Assembly (NCBI RefSeq): GCF_030547545.1
Contig: NZ_JAUOQE010000011.1
Location: 46,436-110,435, forward strand
DNA from: Amphritea sp. 1_MG-2023
GTDB taxonomy: Bacteria; Pseudomonadota; Gammaproteobacteria; Pseudomonadales; Balneatricaceae
Length of the DNA: 64,000 bases
Reading direction: 5' to 3'
Of the stretch, positions 18,142 through 27,109 are shown piece by piece. Position numbers and translations under genes: made by a program. The notes beneath the pieces were generated by a model, which was given only the letters and a program-made list of their open reading frames with translations, did not search any database and was not told where the DNA came from. Position 1 is the stretch's first letter, and each line of letters begins with the position of its first letter.

Positions 18142-18169
18142 TTGACTGAATTAGTGGGATAACTATAAT
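18142..18169 (+). promoter_or_regulatory. Predicted sigma-70 promoter of a small RNA
   Basis: TTGACT (18142-18147), 16 bases, TATAAT (18164-18169), a near-consensus housekeeping promoter pointing into a region with no long reading frame. It is divergent from the photolyase operon promoter. Confidence 0.6.
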
Positions 18170-18175
18170 GACCTA

Positions 18176-18366
18176 GTAATTGACTCGGGTATTAAGTCTA
18201 CTGTTGTGCATAACTGCTCCTCTCATTCAGTTATGCACTTAGTTATTGTATTCCATTCTTGCTATCCGATGATGTTCAACTGCTGTGGTCAATTTATTCA
18301 TCCGTTGATTTAGGATTTGAATTGCCCTCTTTTTGGGGCCGCTAATCAATAAGCGGCCCTTTTTTT
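18176..18366 (+). ncRNA. Candidate small RNA of about 190 nt
   Basis: Framed by the strong promoter at 18142-18169 and a strong intrinsic terminator ending at 18366. It contains a perfect 11-bp hairpin, GTGCATAACTG (18206-18216) with CAGTTATGCAC (18228-18238). The only reading frame is 26 codons from 18233, whose start lies in the hairpin and lacks a ribosome site. No known RNA family is recognised. It might instead be the stub of a transcription unit cut by the adjacent IS110 remnant. Confidence 0.5.
18336..18366 (+). terminator. Intrinsic terminator of the candidate small RNA
   Basis: GGGCCGCT (18336-18343), 8-base loop, AGCGGCCC (18352-18359), then seven T. Confidence 0.85.
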
Positions 18367-19083
18367 ATCTTTTGAGTACAGCTTAGCGCGTTTTGCTGGC
18401 TTGCCGTCATGTCACCAATGGCTGGAACCGTTTTTAATAGCTGACAACGACTACTTTCCTTAACCTGTTTAATGATTTTTGCGTCCGGTGGGGCGATTTT
18501 TTCATTTAAATAACAGTAGTGATCATGCATCACCTGAAGCTCACCAATGATGGCTGGGCATAGTGATACTTTTTGCATACCTAACCATGAAAACAGCCTT
18601 TTCATGGCCGAGTGGCCACACGGGAAAGATAATTCAAACTCTAATAATAACGCAGCTATACGCACCTATACGCGATATACAGGCGGTACGATCGGCGACA
18701 AAACCTTCACCTACTCGGTGTACGATGAGCTGACTTTGTGACTCAATCGACTTAACGGCGACAAAGCGCATATTAGGACGACGGGCCGCCTCAGTAATTG
18801 CCAATGCATCGCTAAAATCATTTTTGTCGCCCTTAACGAAAGGTTTAACGTATTGAGGTGGGATTAACCGAACGTCATGAGCATAATCCAAGCAGAGACG
18901 ACCTAATCAATGAGCACCACTGCAGGCCTCAAATGCAATGAGACATGGTGGGCGTTGAGCGATAAACGTAACGGGTTTTTGACGAGGGAGTTTCTTTCTG
19001 CAGACTTGCTGATCTTGGGCGTCACGACCCATTAAATGAAAAGAAGACTTGCCTAAATCGATTCCAAGGACGTTCATATACAT
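18360..19083 (-). pseudogene. IS110-family transposase remnant
   Basis: The N-terminus from 19083 reads MYMNVLGIDLGKSSFHLMGRD, the DEDD-type RuvC-like opening of IS110 transposases. A stop (TGA) follows SGAH near 18907 where the frame should continue; the same frame resumes as LIPPQYVKPFVKGDKNDFSD. Near 18665 the frame shifts, resuming as LLLEFELSFPCGHSAMKRL. The protein then ends against the small-RNA terminator, lacking its C-terminal third. It is therefore an inactive relic with one nonsense change, one frameshift and a truncation. Confidence 0.85.
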
Positions 19084-19155
19084 GGAATTGTTATCCTTGC
19101 TGGTTTCGTCACCTTTACAGCATAGCTGATTAAAAGCGAGGGGAACCATCTCATT

Positions 19156-19187
19156 AAGCCGACTTTCTAACATAAGAAAGTCGGCTT
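19156..19187. repeat. Perfect 13-bp inverted repeat beside the IS110 remnant
   Basis: AAGCCGACTTTCT (19156-19168) and AGAAAGTCGGCTT (19175-19187) with a 6-base loop. Plus-strand sequence after it is ATTTTG, so it could be a weak plus-strand terminator; there is no T-run on the minus strand. It may be the disrupted terminator of a lost gene. Confidence 0.55.
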
Positions 19188-19257
19188 ATTTTGTTGCATC
19201 GAAGCTATTAAAGTATGAGGCTAAGTATACTGGATCTAAGCATATTGAATCTAAGCA

Positions 19258-20511
19258 TTAAGCATACTGAACTTTCTTTGCCAGCTGATTACCAAAAATA
19301 GCACCTAACACCATGACGACTAGAAAGATCCAGCCAGACAGGGAAAAGTTAGCAATCGGTGTATACAGCGCACCAACATTACAGCCGTTCGCCAAGCGTG
19401 TTCCAAAGCCCATGGCCAAGCCCGCGATAACCAACATAGACGCTTCACGCCCACTTAAACGCATGCGTGATATGCCGCTTGAGAAACGTCCCGCTAATAA
19501 GAGTGAAATAACGGAACCCAGCATGATACCTATGTTTTGCACATTAACTGGATGGTTAAAGAATGGCATGGTAAAAGCTTGTACCGGACGATGCGTAAAC
19601 TCAGCAATACTCATCGGGTCGACGCCGACTAGAATCAACAAGCGGCCAAACCACAAGCCAAACGGCGTAGAGGCTCCCCAGCCTTGTCCCGTCACGCCCA
19701 TGAGAAGCGTAAACAACACGACGATCATAGCGACCCCCGTCATCATCGACCAGCGCCTTACAAATAAGGCTTCATAGGTTTCACGGCTGAAGAAAGCATG
19801 GGCGGCAAAATCATGTGGCAGGCGCTGCAATGGTTCCTGTTCAGACGCGGCGCCAATATAGGTATCATTTTGACGGCGGCGATATTCATAACGGTGGGCC
19901 AGCCAAGCGACGATGCTGGCAAATAAAACAGTCAGTAACACGGCCCCTAAATAGCCGTCTAACGGGGTCGCACTAAACAAATCAGGTAAATACACCCCAG
20001 CCCCTTGATAGCTCGCTGAAGAGATCCAACTCTCTCGAATCCAGCTTTCTTGGGCTTGCAAAGGAAAACCAAGAAACACCCCCATACCAAAGCTAAACAA
20101 GACCAAGGCAGGACGCGCTAAGCTACTTGAAAAATAGGTTAAGACGCCAGAGGCACAGCAACTGGCAAAGGACATACCAAAACCAAACAGCAAGCCGCCA
20201 ATTAACAAACCAGCATTAATCGGGTTAACCCATAACACGGTGTCGTTTGGATCCTGAGTATACAAAAAGGCCATGGAGGTAATCGCTGTGGCGACAAACA
20301 TCAGCATCAGCGCGCGCATTAAACGGGTAGAGCCCGTTTTGAAGGCTCTATTTACACTACCCGCAAAACCCAGCGCAGAACGTGTTAGGGCGTAACCTAA
20401 ACCCAAACCAATCACTAAGCGAAAAAATATAATAGGCTCTAACGCAATAGCCCCTAACACAATAGCTGCCACCAATAAGGCGAAGCCACTGAGGTATTCT
20501 TTAGTATTCAT
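19258..20511 (-). CDS. YeeE/YedE family sulfur-compound transporter
   Basis: 417 residues, polytopic, made of two homologous halves. Each half has the family's conserved cysteine stretch: FGFGMSFASCCASGVLTYF in the first and FGTRLANGCNVGALYTPIANF in the second. YeeE (TsuA) imports thiosulfate, and YedE relatives are linked to sulfur or selenium handling. It stands alone with no sulfur-metabolism genes beside it, so the exact substrate is open. Confidence 0.85.
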   Translation of the reverse strand: MNTKEYLSGFALLVAAIVLGAIALEPIIFFRLVIGLGLGYALTRSALGFAGSVNRAFKTGSTRLMRALMLMFVATAITSMAFLYTQDPNDTVLWVNPINAGLLIGGLLFGFGMSFASCCASGVLTYFSSSLARPALVLFSFGMGVFLGFPLQAQESWIRESWISSASYQGAGVYLPDLFSATPLDGYLGAVLLTVLFASIVAWLAHRYEYRRRQNDTYIGAASEQEPLQRLPHDFAAHAFFSRETYEALFVRRWSMMTGVAMIVVLFTLLMGVTGQGWGASTPFGLWFGRLLILVGVDPMSIAEFTHRPVQAFTMPFFNHPVNVQNIGIMLGSVISLLLAGRFSSGISRMRLSGREASMLVIAGLAMGFGTRLANGCNVGALYTPIANFSLSGWIFLVVMVLGAIFGNQLAKKVQYA

Positions 20512-20660
20512 GATTCATTCCGAGAGATAAGAAGAGACACCGGTCAACAGTGCATTGAAATAGCCGCGAAATTGTAATCATGTCATAACAAACCGCAAGG
20601 AGTGGTTAAGAATGAATAGGAATAAGTTAATACTTTCATGAGCTTAGGTAGGCTATTTAG

Positions 20661-20823
20661 GGAAGGTGCGAATAAGTCAATTACGTCTCTGGCTGACAGA
20701 GAAGCTGGAGATCAAGGCAACAGTTACAGGCATACTGGTTGTACGTCGAAAAATGTTAACGCTGAGATCCTGCTTCTCTGAAAGCCCCGAAGGGAGAACA
20801 TAACGGACTTATTCGCACCTTCC
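20661..20823 (+). mobile_element. IS5-type MITE, long form, copy 3
   Basis: 163 bp with the same terminal repeats as the 94-bp elements, in opposite orientation, flanked by TTAG/TTAG (20657-20660, 20824-20827). Outer segments (TCAATTACG and CATAACGGACTT) are shared with the short form, but the core differs. Subterminal segments AGAGAAGC and GCTTCTCT are also inverted. No coding capacity. Confidence 0.9.
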
Positions 20824-21407
20824 TTAGACTTCATCTATTGCCTCTCAAGTAACGCCGATTAGCTCAATGTGCATTATAAATTTAGATATTTTTTAGCATA
20901 AGGGACATGACATAAGGGGCAGGCAGTCATCGGGGTAAAGCATAGGCAGAAACAAACGGCCTAAAAGGCGCGCTCAGGTTCACTCATTTAACTTACAATA
21001 TATCAAACGAAAAGTCCTTGTATAGCTATTTGCTATTGATTTCACTTTGTTGATTAGTGTTCTGAATATTAAACAGAGGCTATCCCCTGATAGGGGTAGG
21101 TTAAGACAATGCTTAATAATTGAGCTCATTTTACACTAGTTTATAAAGGATTTTATTAGTGATTTATTCTATTAAAACAATAAGTTAATGATTATTGTTA
21201 AGGCTTGAAGGGCTTTATTTAGCATCGACATAGCTGACTTTTTGATAGCGTAAAGGTTGCCGTTTTTTGAACGCTGTCATTCAGTGCTCTTTCTATTTTT
21301 AATTGTGAGTGTTAAAAATAACGCACATTTATATGTGCAGCACAGATCGTTAGTGAGTTAATACCTTTACCTGTGCTGTGATAATTTATAAAAATAGGAA
21401 GATACAA
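20824..21407. promoter_or_regulatory. Upstream region of the first TRAP operon, with two palindromes
   Basis: About 580 AT-rich bases without a gene. TATCCCCTGATAGGGGTA (21081-21098) is a near-perfect palindrome related to motifs at 34.2 and 50.4 kb. GCACATTTATATGTGC (21323-21338) has perfect 6-bp arms about 70 bases before the start codon. Both are candidate operators for the TRAP operon; the nearby LuxR-type regulator (25156) is one possible binder. Confidence 0.5.
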
Positions 21408-22424
21408 GTGAAAAGAAGAGATTTGCTTAAAGCCGCTGCAACCGGTATTGCAGCTGCACCGTTGGCCCTTTCCTCTACCTCAGCCCATGCTGGCGATAAC
21501 GTTCGTTTGCGGATGCAGACGCTGTATGGCACCGAAACGGATGATCTATACAAAGCATTCACCAATGATGTGAAAGCCGTATCGAATAAGAGTGTTCGTA
21601 TTCAGCGTTTTCGTGGTTCTGAATTGGTGCCTAATGATCAGATGTTAGATGCCGTATCTAAAGGCACTTTAGATATGTGTCAAGGGTATGCGGGTTATTG
21701 GGCGGGTCAACTCGATATCGGTAAAATTGAATCGGGCATTCCCGGTGCTTGGGCAAGCTATGATGAAGCGATCTACTTGCATCAAGCGAAGGGCCTCACA
21801 GCGCTGCTAGAAGAAGCCTATGCTGATAAAGGCGTGAAATATCTAGGACCGGTGTTTGGTGGGCCTTATGATCTGTTGACCACTAAACCGGTCAATAGCT
21901 TGGAAGATTTGAAAAAGCTAAAAATTCGGGCCACTGCAACGGTCGCGGGTATTCTCGAAAAATTTGATATCCCTACGGTTTATCTGCCAAGTCAGGAGCT
22001 TTACGTAGCGCTGTCTACGGGGGCGATTGATGGCGTCATTTATGGTGGCTCTCTCGAATATAAGGCGCTTAAGCTACATGAGTCGGCTAAATACTACACC
22101 TATCTGAATATGATCAATCCCGGTTATGCCGACGGTATGTTGATCAACCTGAAGAAATGGGAATCGCTGTCTGCCGATCAGCAAAAGGCAATTGAGTTGG
22201 CTACGGCTAAGCACGCAGTCAATATGCATGCTTGGAATGTGAATGGCTGTCTGGATGTTAACGCTGAAGGTATTTTCGAATTCTCATCTTTGCCAGAAGC
22301 CGATTCTAAAGCCTTGACCACGGCCGCGATGGATGTCTGGAAAGAAGAGGCGACTAAGTCACCGCGTAACGCTAAAGCAATTGATGCGATTACGGCCACA
22401 GCGAAGGCAACAGGGAGAATCTGA
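21408..22424 (+). CDS. dctP: TRAP transporter substrate-binding protein (DctP), Tat-exported
   Basis: 338 residues from the GTG at 21408; GGAAG lies about 8 bases upstream and the start puts a twin-arginine signal KRRDLLKAAATGIAAAPLAL at the very N-terminus, with cleavage near AHA. The mature protein has the DctP fold pattern (VPNDQMLDAVSKGTLDM, LKIRATATVAGIL, ALSTGAIDGVIYGG). It captures a carboxylate-type solute in the periplasm. It overlaps dctQ by one base. The ligand cannot be assigned. Confidence 0.87.
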   Translation: MKRRDLLKAAATGIAAAPLALSSTSAHAGDNVRLRMQTLYGTETDDLYKAFTNDVKAVSNKSVRIQRFRGSELVPNDQMLDAVSKGTLDMCQGYAGYWAGQLDIGKIESGIPGAWASYDEAIYLHQAKGLTALLEEAYADKGVKYLGPVFGGPYDLLTTKPVNSLEDLKKLKIRATATVAGILEKFDIPTVYLPSQELYVALSTGAIDGVIYGGSLEYKALKLHESAKYYTYLNMINPGYADGMLINLKKWESLSADQQKAIELATAKHAVNMHAWNVNGCLDVNAEGIFEFSSLPEADSKALTTAAMDVWKEEATKSPRNAKAIDAITATAKATGRI

Positions 22425-22945
22425 TGTCAACACTTTCTCAATATCTTGCGTTTCAAGACAGGGTATCTGAGTGGGTCGGCCGGACCTTCTGTTGGTTGTG
22501 TCTGGCTATGATTGCAGGGCTTTGCTACGAGGTGGCGGCGCGTTATTTATTTAACAGCCCGACCTCGTGGGCACATGAATCGACCACCATGTTATACGGT
22601 ACTTTTTGTATTTTGGCGGGGGTTTATACCCATAAGCATCATGGTCATGTTCGCAGTGAAGTGATCTACAACCTATTTCCTGAGCGGGGGCGGGCAGTAC
22701 TGGATGTGATCACGGGAGTGATCGGTTTGGTGGTGTTTGCTGTGTTTTTTTATATCGCCTTTCATTTCGCGGCCGATTCTTGGGCGATTAAGGAGGTCTC
22801 ATCGAAAAGCACCTGGGGGCCGGTTGTGTATCCTTTCAAATCGGTGCTGCCATTGGCGATTGGGCTGATGATGTTGCAGAGCATCGCGGCCTTGATTCGC
22901 AGTGTCATGATTGTTTTCGGTATACAGCCCGAACCTCAAGTCTAA
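22424..22945 (+). CDS. dctQ: TRAP transporter small membrane subunit (DctQ)
   Basis: 173 residues with four membrane segments. VAARYLFNSPTSWAHESTTMLYG and ILAGVYTHKHHGHVRSEVIYN are typical of DctQ subunits, the second being the usual conserved loop. Start overlaps the dctP stop. Works with DctM to couple uptake to the sodium gradient. Confidence 0.87.
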   Translation: MSTLSQYLAFQDRVSEWVGRTFCWLCLAMIAGLCYEVAARYLFNSPTSWAHESTTMLYGTFCILAGVYTHKHHGHVRSEVIYNLFPERGRAVLDVITGVIGLVVFAVFFYIAFHFAADSWAIKEVSSKSTWGPVVYPFKSVLPLAIGLMMLQSIAALIRSVMIVFGIQPEPQV

Positions 22946-23043
22946 TGTGAGGTTGATCCGAGAAGGTGCAGTCACTCTCTGTCTGGCGCAGTCAATCGTT
23001 ACTTTTCCTGCGCTCAGACCTTCAATAAAACAAAGGTGTATGT

Positions 23044-24369
23044 GTGTTAGATCTAGATCCCTTAGTGGTTACCTTCGGCATGTTTTTCTCGATGCTGATT
23101 TTGCTGGCAATCGGTGCGCCGTTGACCTGGGCGTTGCTCACTGTGGGCGTGGGTTCGGCTTATTTTCTCTGGGGCCCAGCGGGGCTTGAGCTGTTGGCAA
23201 CCAGTGCGTTTTCGGCGATGGATAACTTCCTGCTGGTGGCCTTGCCGATGTTTATTTTTATGGGCCTAATGTTGCAGCGATCCGGTATCACCGATGATCT
23301 GTTTGATATGATCAATAAGTTAATGGGTGGTATACCCGGTGGCCTAGGGATGGGCACGGTGATTATCTGTGCGATTATTGCCGCGATGGCGGGTGTTTCC
23401 GGTGCGGCAACGGTGAGTCTGGGTATTATCGCGTTACCCTCGATGCTCAGTCGTGGATATGATAAAAAACTCGTGACCGGTACCATTATGGCCGGTGGCG
23501 CCTTAGGCTTTCTGATTCCGCCCAGCGTGCTGATGATTGTCTATGCATTCTTGGCACGGGAATCGGTGGGTAAGCTGTTTGCCGCCGGGATGATGCCGGG
23601 ATTGATGTTAGCCTGTATCTATATGCTGTATATCTTCCTGTTTGCGGTAAAAAATCCCGATAAAGCGCCGTCTATCGCGCTATCTGAACGTCTGAGTGGG
23701 TTGGATAAGGTCAAGGCACTCAAAGCGTTGGTGCTTCCTGGTGCGCTGATTACCACGGTGCTGGGCTTTATTATCGGCGGTGTTACCTCTCCTTCTGAAG
23801 CGTCGGCTGTTGGCGCGGCGGGATCGTTGGTGTGTGCGGCGATCTATCGGACGTTAAACCTAAAGATGCTCAAAGAGGTGCTGATGAGCACCACGCAGCT
23901 AATGGGGATGTTGTTATGGATCACGATTGCGGCGGTATTCTTCAGTAAAATTTATATCGGCTTGGGAGCGGGTATGTTGATTACTGAATTAGTACAAGAT
24001 TCCAATCTATCACCGTATTTGGTGATTGTGGCGATGCTAGCGACTTATTTCATTCTCGGTATGTTTCTGGATGATTTTGCGATTGTCTTTATCACGGTGC
24101 CACTGTTTGTGCCGATTGTACAGGAGCTCGGCTTTGATACCGTTTGGTTTGCGGTGCTGTTTATTATCAGTATGCAAACGGCGTATCTAACACCACCGTT
24201 TGGTTATAATCTCTTTTATATGCGCTCGGTCGCGCCACCCTCGATTACCATTTACGACCTTTATAAAGCGGTGATTCCGTTTATTATACTGCAGATTATT
24301 GGTTTAGCGTTGGTGGTTGCCTTCCCGCAGATCGCGCTGTGGTTACCTAATCAAATCTTTGGATCATAA
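23044..24369 (+). CDS. dctM: TRAP transporter large permease (DctM)
   Basis: 441 residues, GTG start with an AAAGGTG ribosome site. Twelve or so hydrophobic segments; conserved stretches include ALPMFIFMGLMLQRSG, GVSGAATVSLGIIALPSML, GALGFLIPPSVLMIVYA and SMQTAYLTPPFGYNLFYM. It is the sodium-coupled transport subunit. It lies 98 bases after dctQ and is followed by a terminator. Confidence 0.9.
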   Translation: MLDLDPLVVTFGMFFSMLILLAIGAPLTWALLTVGVGSAYFLWGPAGLELLATSAFSAMDNFLLVALPMFIFMGLMLQRSGITDDLFDMINKLMGGIPGGLGMGTVIICAIIAAMAGVSGAATVSLGIIALPSMLSRGYDKKLVTGTIMAGGALGFLIPPSVLMIVYAFLARESVGKLFAAGMMPGLMLACIYMLYIFLFAVKNPDKAPSIALSERLSGLDKVKALKALVLPGALITTVLGFIIGGVTSPSEASAVGAAGSLVCAAIYRTLNLKMLKEVLMSTTQLMGMLLWITIAAVFFSKIYIGLGAGMLITELVQDSNLSPYLVIVAMLATYFILGMFLDDFAIVFITVPLFVPIVQELGFDTVWFAVLFIISMQTAYLTPPFGYNLFYMRSVAPPSITIYDLYKAVIPFIILQIIGLALVVAFPQIALWLPNQIFGS

Positions 24370-24388
24370 CTGTTTCATGATTTTAAAA

Positions 24389-24410
24389 GCCGCTCACTGA
24401 GCGGTTTTTT
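24389..24410 (+). terminator. Intrinsic terminator of the first TRAP operon
   Basis: CCGCTC (24390-24395) pairs with GAGCGG (24399-24404), followed by six T. Confidence 0.85.
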
Positions 24411-24425
24411 ATTGCCTTGTGTACG

Positions 24426-24821
24426 TTAATAACGAGAGGTCGAGTGCATGGCTTGAAGCCAAGCGACGCCATCCTCTTCGCTCAGAAATGTTCGAAAATT
24501 GATGCCATGAATCATCGCCGATTTTTCCGTGAGGATATTGTTTTTGAGGTTGGCTGGATTGGTATCGACATAGGCGATAGTGAGTTCAGGCCAGATCCAT
24601 TCCTGCACGCCAGCGACGATATTAAAGGTGTCCGAAATAGAGCGCGTGCCTTGCAGGTGAAAGATGGCGAGTATTAGATTAAATCCTTTCGTCCGACAAT
24701 GCTTAGCGACATCTTGCCACATGGATAATGAATCTTGTATGACGTCAGCCTTGGTTCGGGTTCCTTTGACCTCAATACGAAGATAGTCTTCGCACTCTGT
24801 GATGGCATACTGATAGGGCAT
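24426..24821 (-). CDS. Hypothetical small protein, SpoIIAA/STAS-like
   Basis: 131 residues. It begins YQYAITECEDYLRIEVKGTRTKADVIQDSLSMW and has an alternating helix/strand pattern (FNLILAIFHLQG, LTIAYVDTNP, FRTFLSEEDGVAWLQ) like the SpoIIAA-like/STAS-type small proteins. That assignment is tentative. GGAG precedes the ATG. It converges on the TRAP operon and has no obvious functional partner. Confidence 0.6.
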   Translation of the reverse strand: MPYQYAITECEDYLRIEVKGTRTKADVIQDSLSMWQDVAKHCRTKGFNLILAIFHLQGTRSISDTFNIVAGVQEWIWPELTIAYVDTNPANLKNNILTEKSAMIHGINFRTFLSEEDGVAWLQAMHSTSRY

Positions 24822-25155
24822 TGTTCACTTCTCCGTGCATAGTGTTAATGCATGAATTAAATCATACCGTTTTTAAGAATGATAATGAATATCATTTATT
24901 ATCAGTAAAAACCAGTCTCTCACATCAACACCGTTGGCTTCTCGAGCGTTACGACGACGAATGTGTCATTGATGGGACCGATAAAGCGAAGCGTTGCTAA
25001 CAAGGGGCGCCGTGGGACTCTGCTTGGCATAACATCAACAAGGTTTAGCCGATGCTTGTTTGTTTGATTAATAGGTAATCAAACTTTAACCTCGGGTATG
25101 AGACACGTCAGCGTTCTATTCGCGTCAGATTAAGCCGAATAGAGACCGACATGCT
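24822..25155. other. Intergenic region, nothing recognised
   Basis: About 330 bases between two minus-strand genes. It should hold the promoter of the 24821 gene. No strong reading frame or terminator is visible. Confidence 0.4.
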
Positions 25156-26016
25156 TCATCGCTGGCTGGGGGGCTTGAGATAGTTAGTCAACGGGTCTGG
25201 GGGGGAATCCGGTGTCACCATGCGGAGCGAATCAATAAATAGATGAAACATCTCGGCTTGTGAGTTGATATCCAGTTTTGAGTAGATGTTTTTACGATGG
25301 TGTTTGATGGTTTCAGGACTGATCTCGAGTTTCTGTGCGATATATTTTACCGCATAGCCTCTGAGTACCAGCTGCAGAATCTGGGTTTCCCGCTGGGTCA
25401 GGATCGAACGGCCAAAGTTACTCAGAGCGCACTCTAAGTGAGATTCGAGAAAAGTCTCTTGCTGCGCGTGCTTGGAATTATTCCACCACTTTAACAAGAT
25501 CGCTTTGACGGTTGAGAAGACCCGCTGAATGAGATCTTGCTGAGCGCTATTAAACTTCGGTTTATTATCTTGACGGCTAATGGATACTTGAATACTGGCA
25601 TTTTCCGTAGGGATGATGAGACAGATCTCATCGCCAAAATTCACCAGACGGTAATAAACCCGATAGAATTCGCTGTGTTTAAAGCCGTTCGGCGCCACGT
25701 CTGATAGACAATGAACACCTTCTGCAGGGCCGTCAGCGGCTAAACGGTAAAAGGGATCCAATAGATACGCACTTTCGAGGTATTGATCGATATGAATGCG
25801 AGGGTCTTCACCGCGGCGACGCTTACGTGATGGGCAGTAGGGTTGACTACCTTCTGGGTAAACAATCAGAGTGCTGCCATCGGCATCCACGATGCGGCGC
25901 AGTGAGTCCATCAGATTATCCACGGCATCATCATTTACGCCATGAGTAATAATACCGGCAATGGCATCATGCCAGAGCATCAGAGGTTGTTTAGCGACAC
26001 GGTGAAACTGCGACAA
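25156..26016 (-). CDS. LuxR-family transcriptional regulator
   Basis: 286 residues, probable TTG start at 26016 (ATG at 25980 is an alternative). The C-terminal HTH (LTQRETQILQLVLRGYAVKYIAQKLEISPETIKHHRKNIYSKL) is a GerE/LuxR domain. The N-terminal 190 residues are unlike receiver or autoinducer domains but are shared with the regulator at 45442 (LDPFYRLAADGPAEGVHCLSDVAP against LDPLFNAIQNGHLGEGVSRLTDIAP). The two are paralogues of unknown ligand. TRAP genes upstream are candidate targets. Confidence 0.85.
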   Translation of the reverse strand: MSQFHRVAKQPLMLWHDAIAGIITHGVNDDAVDNLMDSLRRIVDADGSTLIVYPEGSQPYCPSRKRRRGEDPRIHIDQYLESAYLLDPFYRLAADGPAEGVHCLSDVAPNGFKHSEFYRVYYRLVNFGDEICLIIPTENASIQVSISRQDNKPKFNSAQQDLIQRVFSTVKAILLKWWNNSKHAQQETFLESHLECALSNFGRSILTQRETQILQLVLRGYAVKYIAQKLEISPETIKHHRKNIYSKLDINSQAEMFHLFIDSLRMVTPDSPPDPLTNYLKPPSQR

Positions 26017-26265
26017 ATCAGAAACCTTACTTAGCGGTGTTGGAAAAGGCTAATTAAAGCCTGCTTTTTGTGTGGAGACAACCGATTATATACCTGAAGG
26101 GGCTAGGATGATGATTTTTGTGATCCGTGTTACTTAAAGCAAGTCGCAGAGGCTTATTGTTCACGCTGAATAGTGTGGTTTTCAAGACTGAGTTCCCTGA
26201 GGTGCAAAGAATAAGTCACCGCCTATCAATATGTATTCGATCCGGCTTATAAGGGGTGCCATAGC

Positions 26266-26448
26266 ATGGATTGTTGTATGTACAAGCCGGTTTTCTATCA
26301 GGGGGAGCTAGTCTTTTGGACCGTCTGTAAAGGCCATCTTACCGATATTGGTGGTCCAGTACCTGCAGGCTATAACCCGGATGCGAAAGAGATTTATGCC
26401 GAGGATGGAGAACAAATACGGGATCAATCAGATAGGAATGCCACCTGA
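26266..26448 (+). CDS. Possible small protein of 60 residues
   Basis: The reading frame begins MDCCMYKPVFYQGELVFW and has an AAGGGG ribosome-like site about 9 bases upstream. An intrinsic terminator with a UUCG loop follows about 115 bases after the stop, supporting a plus-strand transcript. No family is recognised; it may be an RNA gene instead. Confidence 0.35.
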   Translation: MDCCMYKPVFYQGELVFWTVCKGHLTDIGGPVPAGYNPDAKEIYAEDGEQIRDQSDRNAT

Positions 26449-26562
26449 TTCCGTACAGCCGATTTGACAATAACTCGTTTGATTCATATTTCAGTCGGTT
26501 ATTTCAATTTAGTGGGGTTGGATAGACTTTGATTTATGCGGCAATAAACTAGAGTGGTGTCA

Positions 26563-26586
26563 GGCTTACTTCGGTAAGCCCTTTTT
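26563..26586 (+). terminator. Intrinsic terminator with UUCG tetraloop
   Basis: GGCTTAC (26563-26569), loop TTCG, GTAAGCC (26574-26580), then CTTTTT. It ends a plus-strand transcript from the 26.1-26.4 kb region. The rest of 26449-26751 shows no gene. Confidence 0.8.
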
Positions 26587-26751
26587 CGATCTTATGTCGA
26601 TTGCTTAATGACAGCTTGGTTGGGCAAGGAGTTATTCCGTTGGAGGTATAGCCTTAAAGGGGTTGCAGTATTGATTTGAATCGCATGAAATAGAGCATCC
26701 GATCCCTTATTTAGGTGGATCAATAGCTTAAATGTGTTTTAACGAGGGTAT

Positions 26752-27081
26752 ATGGGTTACTGGTTTTTAGCGATTGCGATTAGCGCAGAAGTGTTGGGGA
26801 CGTTAGCCTTAAAAGCGTCACAGGAGTTTACTCGGCCGCTTGCTAGTACGCTGTGTGTTGTCGGTTATCTGACGGCGTTTTATTTTCTCTCGCTGGTGCT
26901 GAAAACCGTGCCGGTGGGGGTGGCTTATGCAATTTGGGCGGGAATGGGGATCGTACTCATCGCTTCCATCGGTGCCGTCATTTATCGGGAGATACCCGAT
27001 ATGCCCGCTATTATTGGCATGCTCTTCATTATTGTGGGGGTTGTTATTATGAATGTCTTTTCTAAAACGGCGGCGCATTAA
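26752..27081 (+). CDS. SMR-family multidrug efflux protein
   Basis: 109 residues, four membrane segments, the standard SMR size. The essential Glu13 in the first helix (AIAISAEVLGTLALKAS) and YAIWAGMGIVLIASIG are as in EmrE/QacE types. It exports cationic compounds in exchange for protons. Some SMR proteins export guanidinium, spermidine or related amines; agmatinase lies about 1 kb away, but this alone does not set the substrate. Confidence 0.88.
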   Translation: MGYWFLAIAISAEVLGTLALKASQEFTRPLASTLCVVGYLTAFYFLSLVLKTVPVGVAYAIWAGMGIVLIASIGAVIYREIPDMPAIIGMLFIIVGVVIMNVFSKTAAH

Positions 27082-27109
27082 CGGCCATCAGTCGACTTAG
27101 GTTTAAGTG

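Noticed and set aside
22911..23189. Plus-strand frame between dctQ and dctM
   Set aside because: It overlaps both genes, has no family features and lies in the wrong frame.
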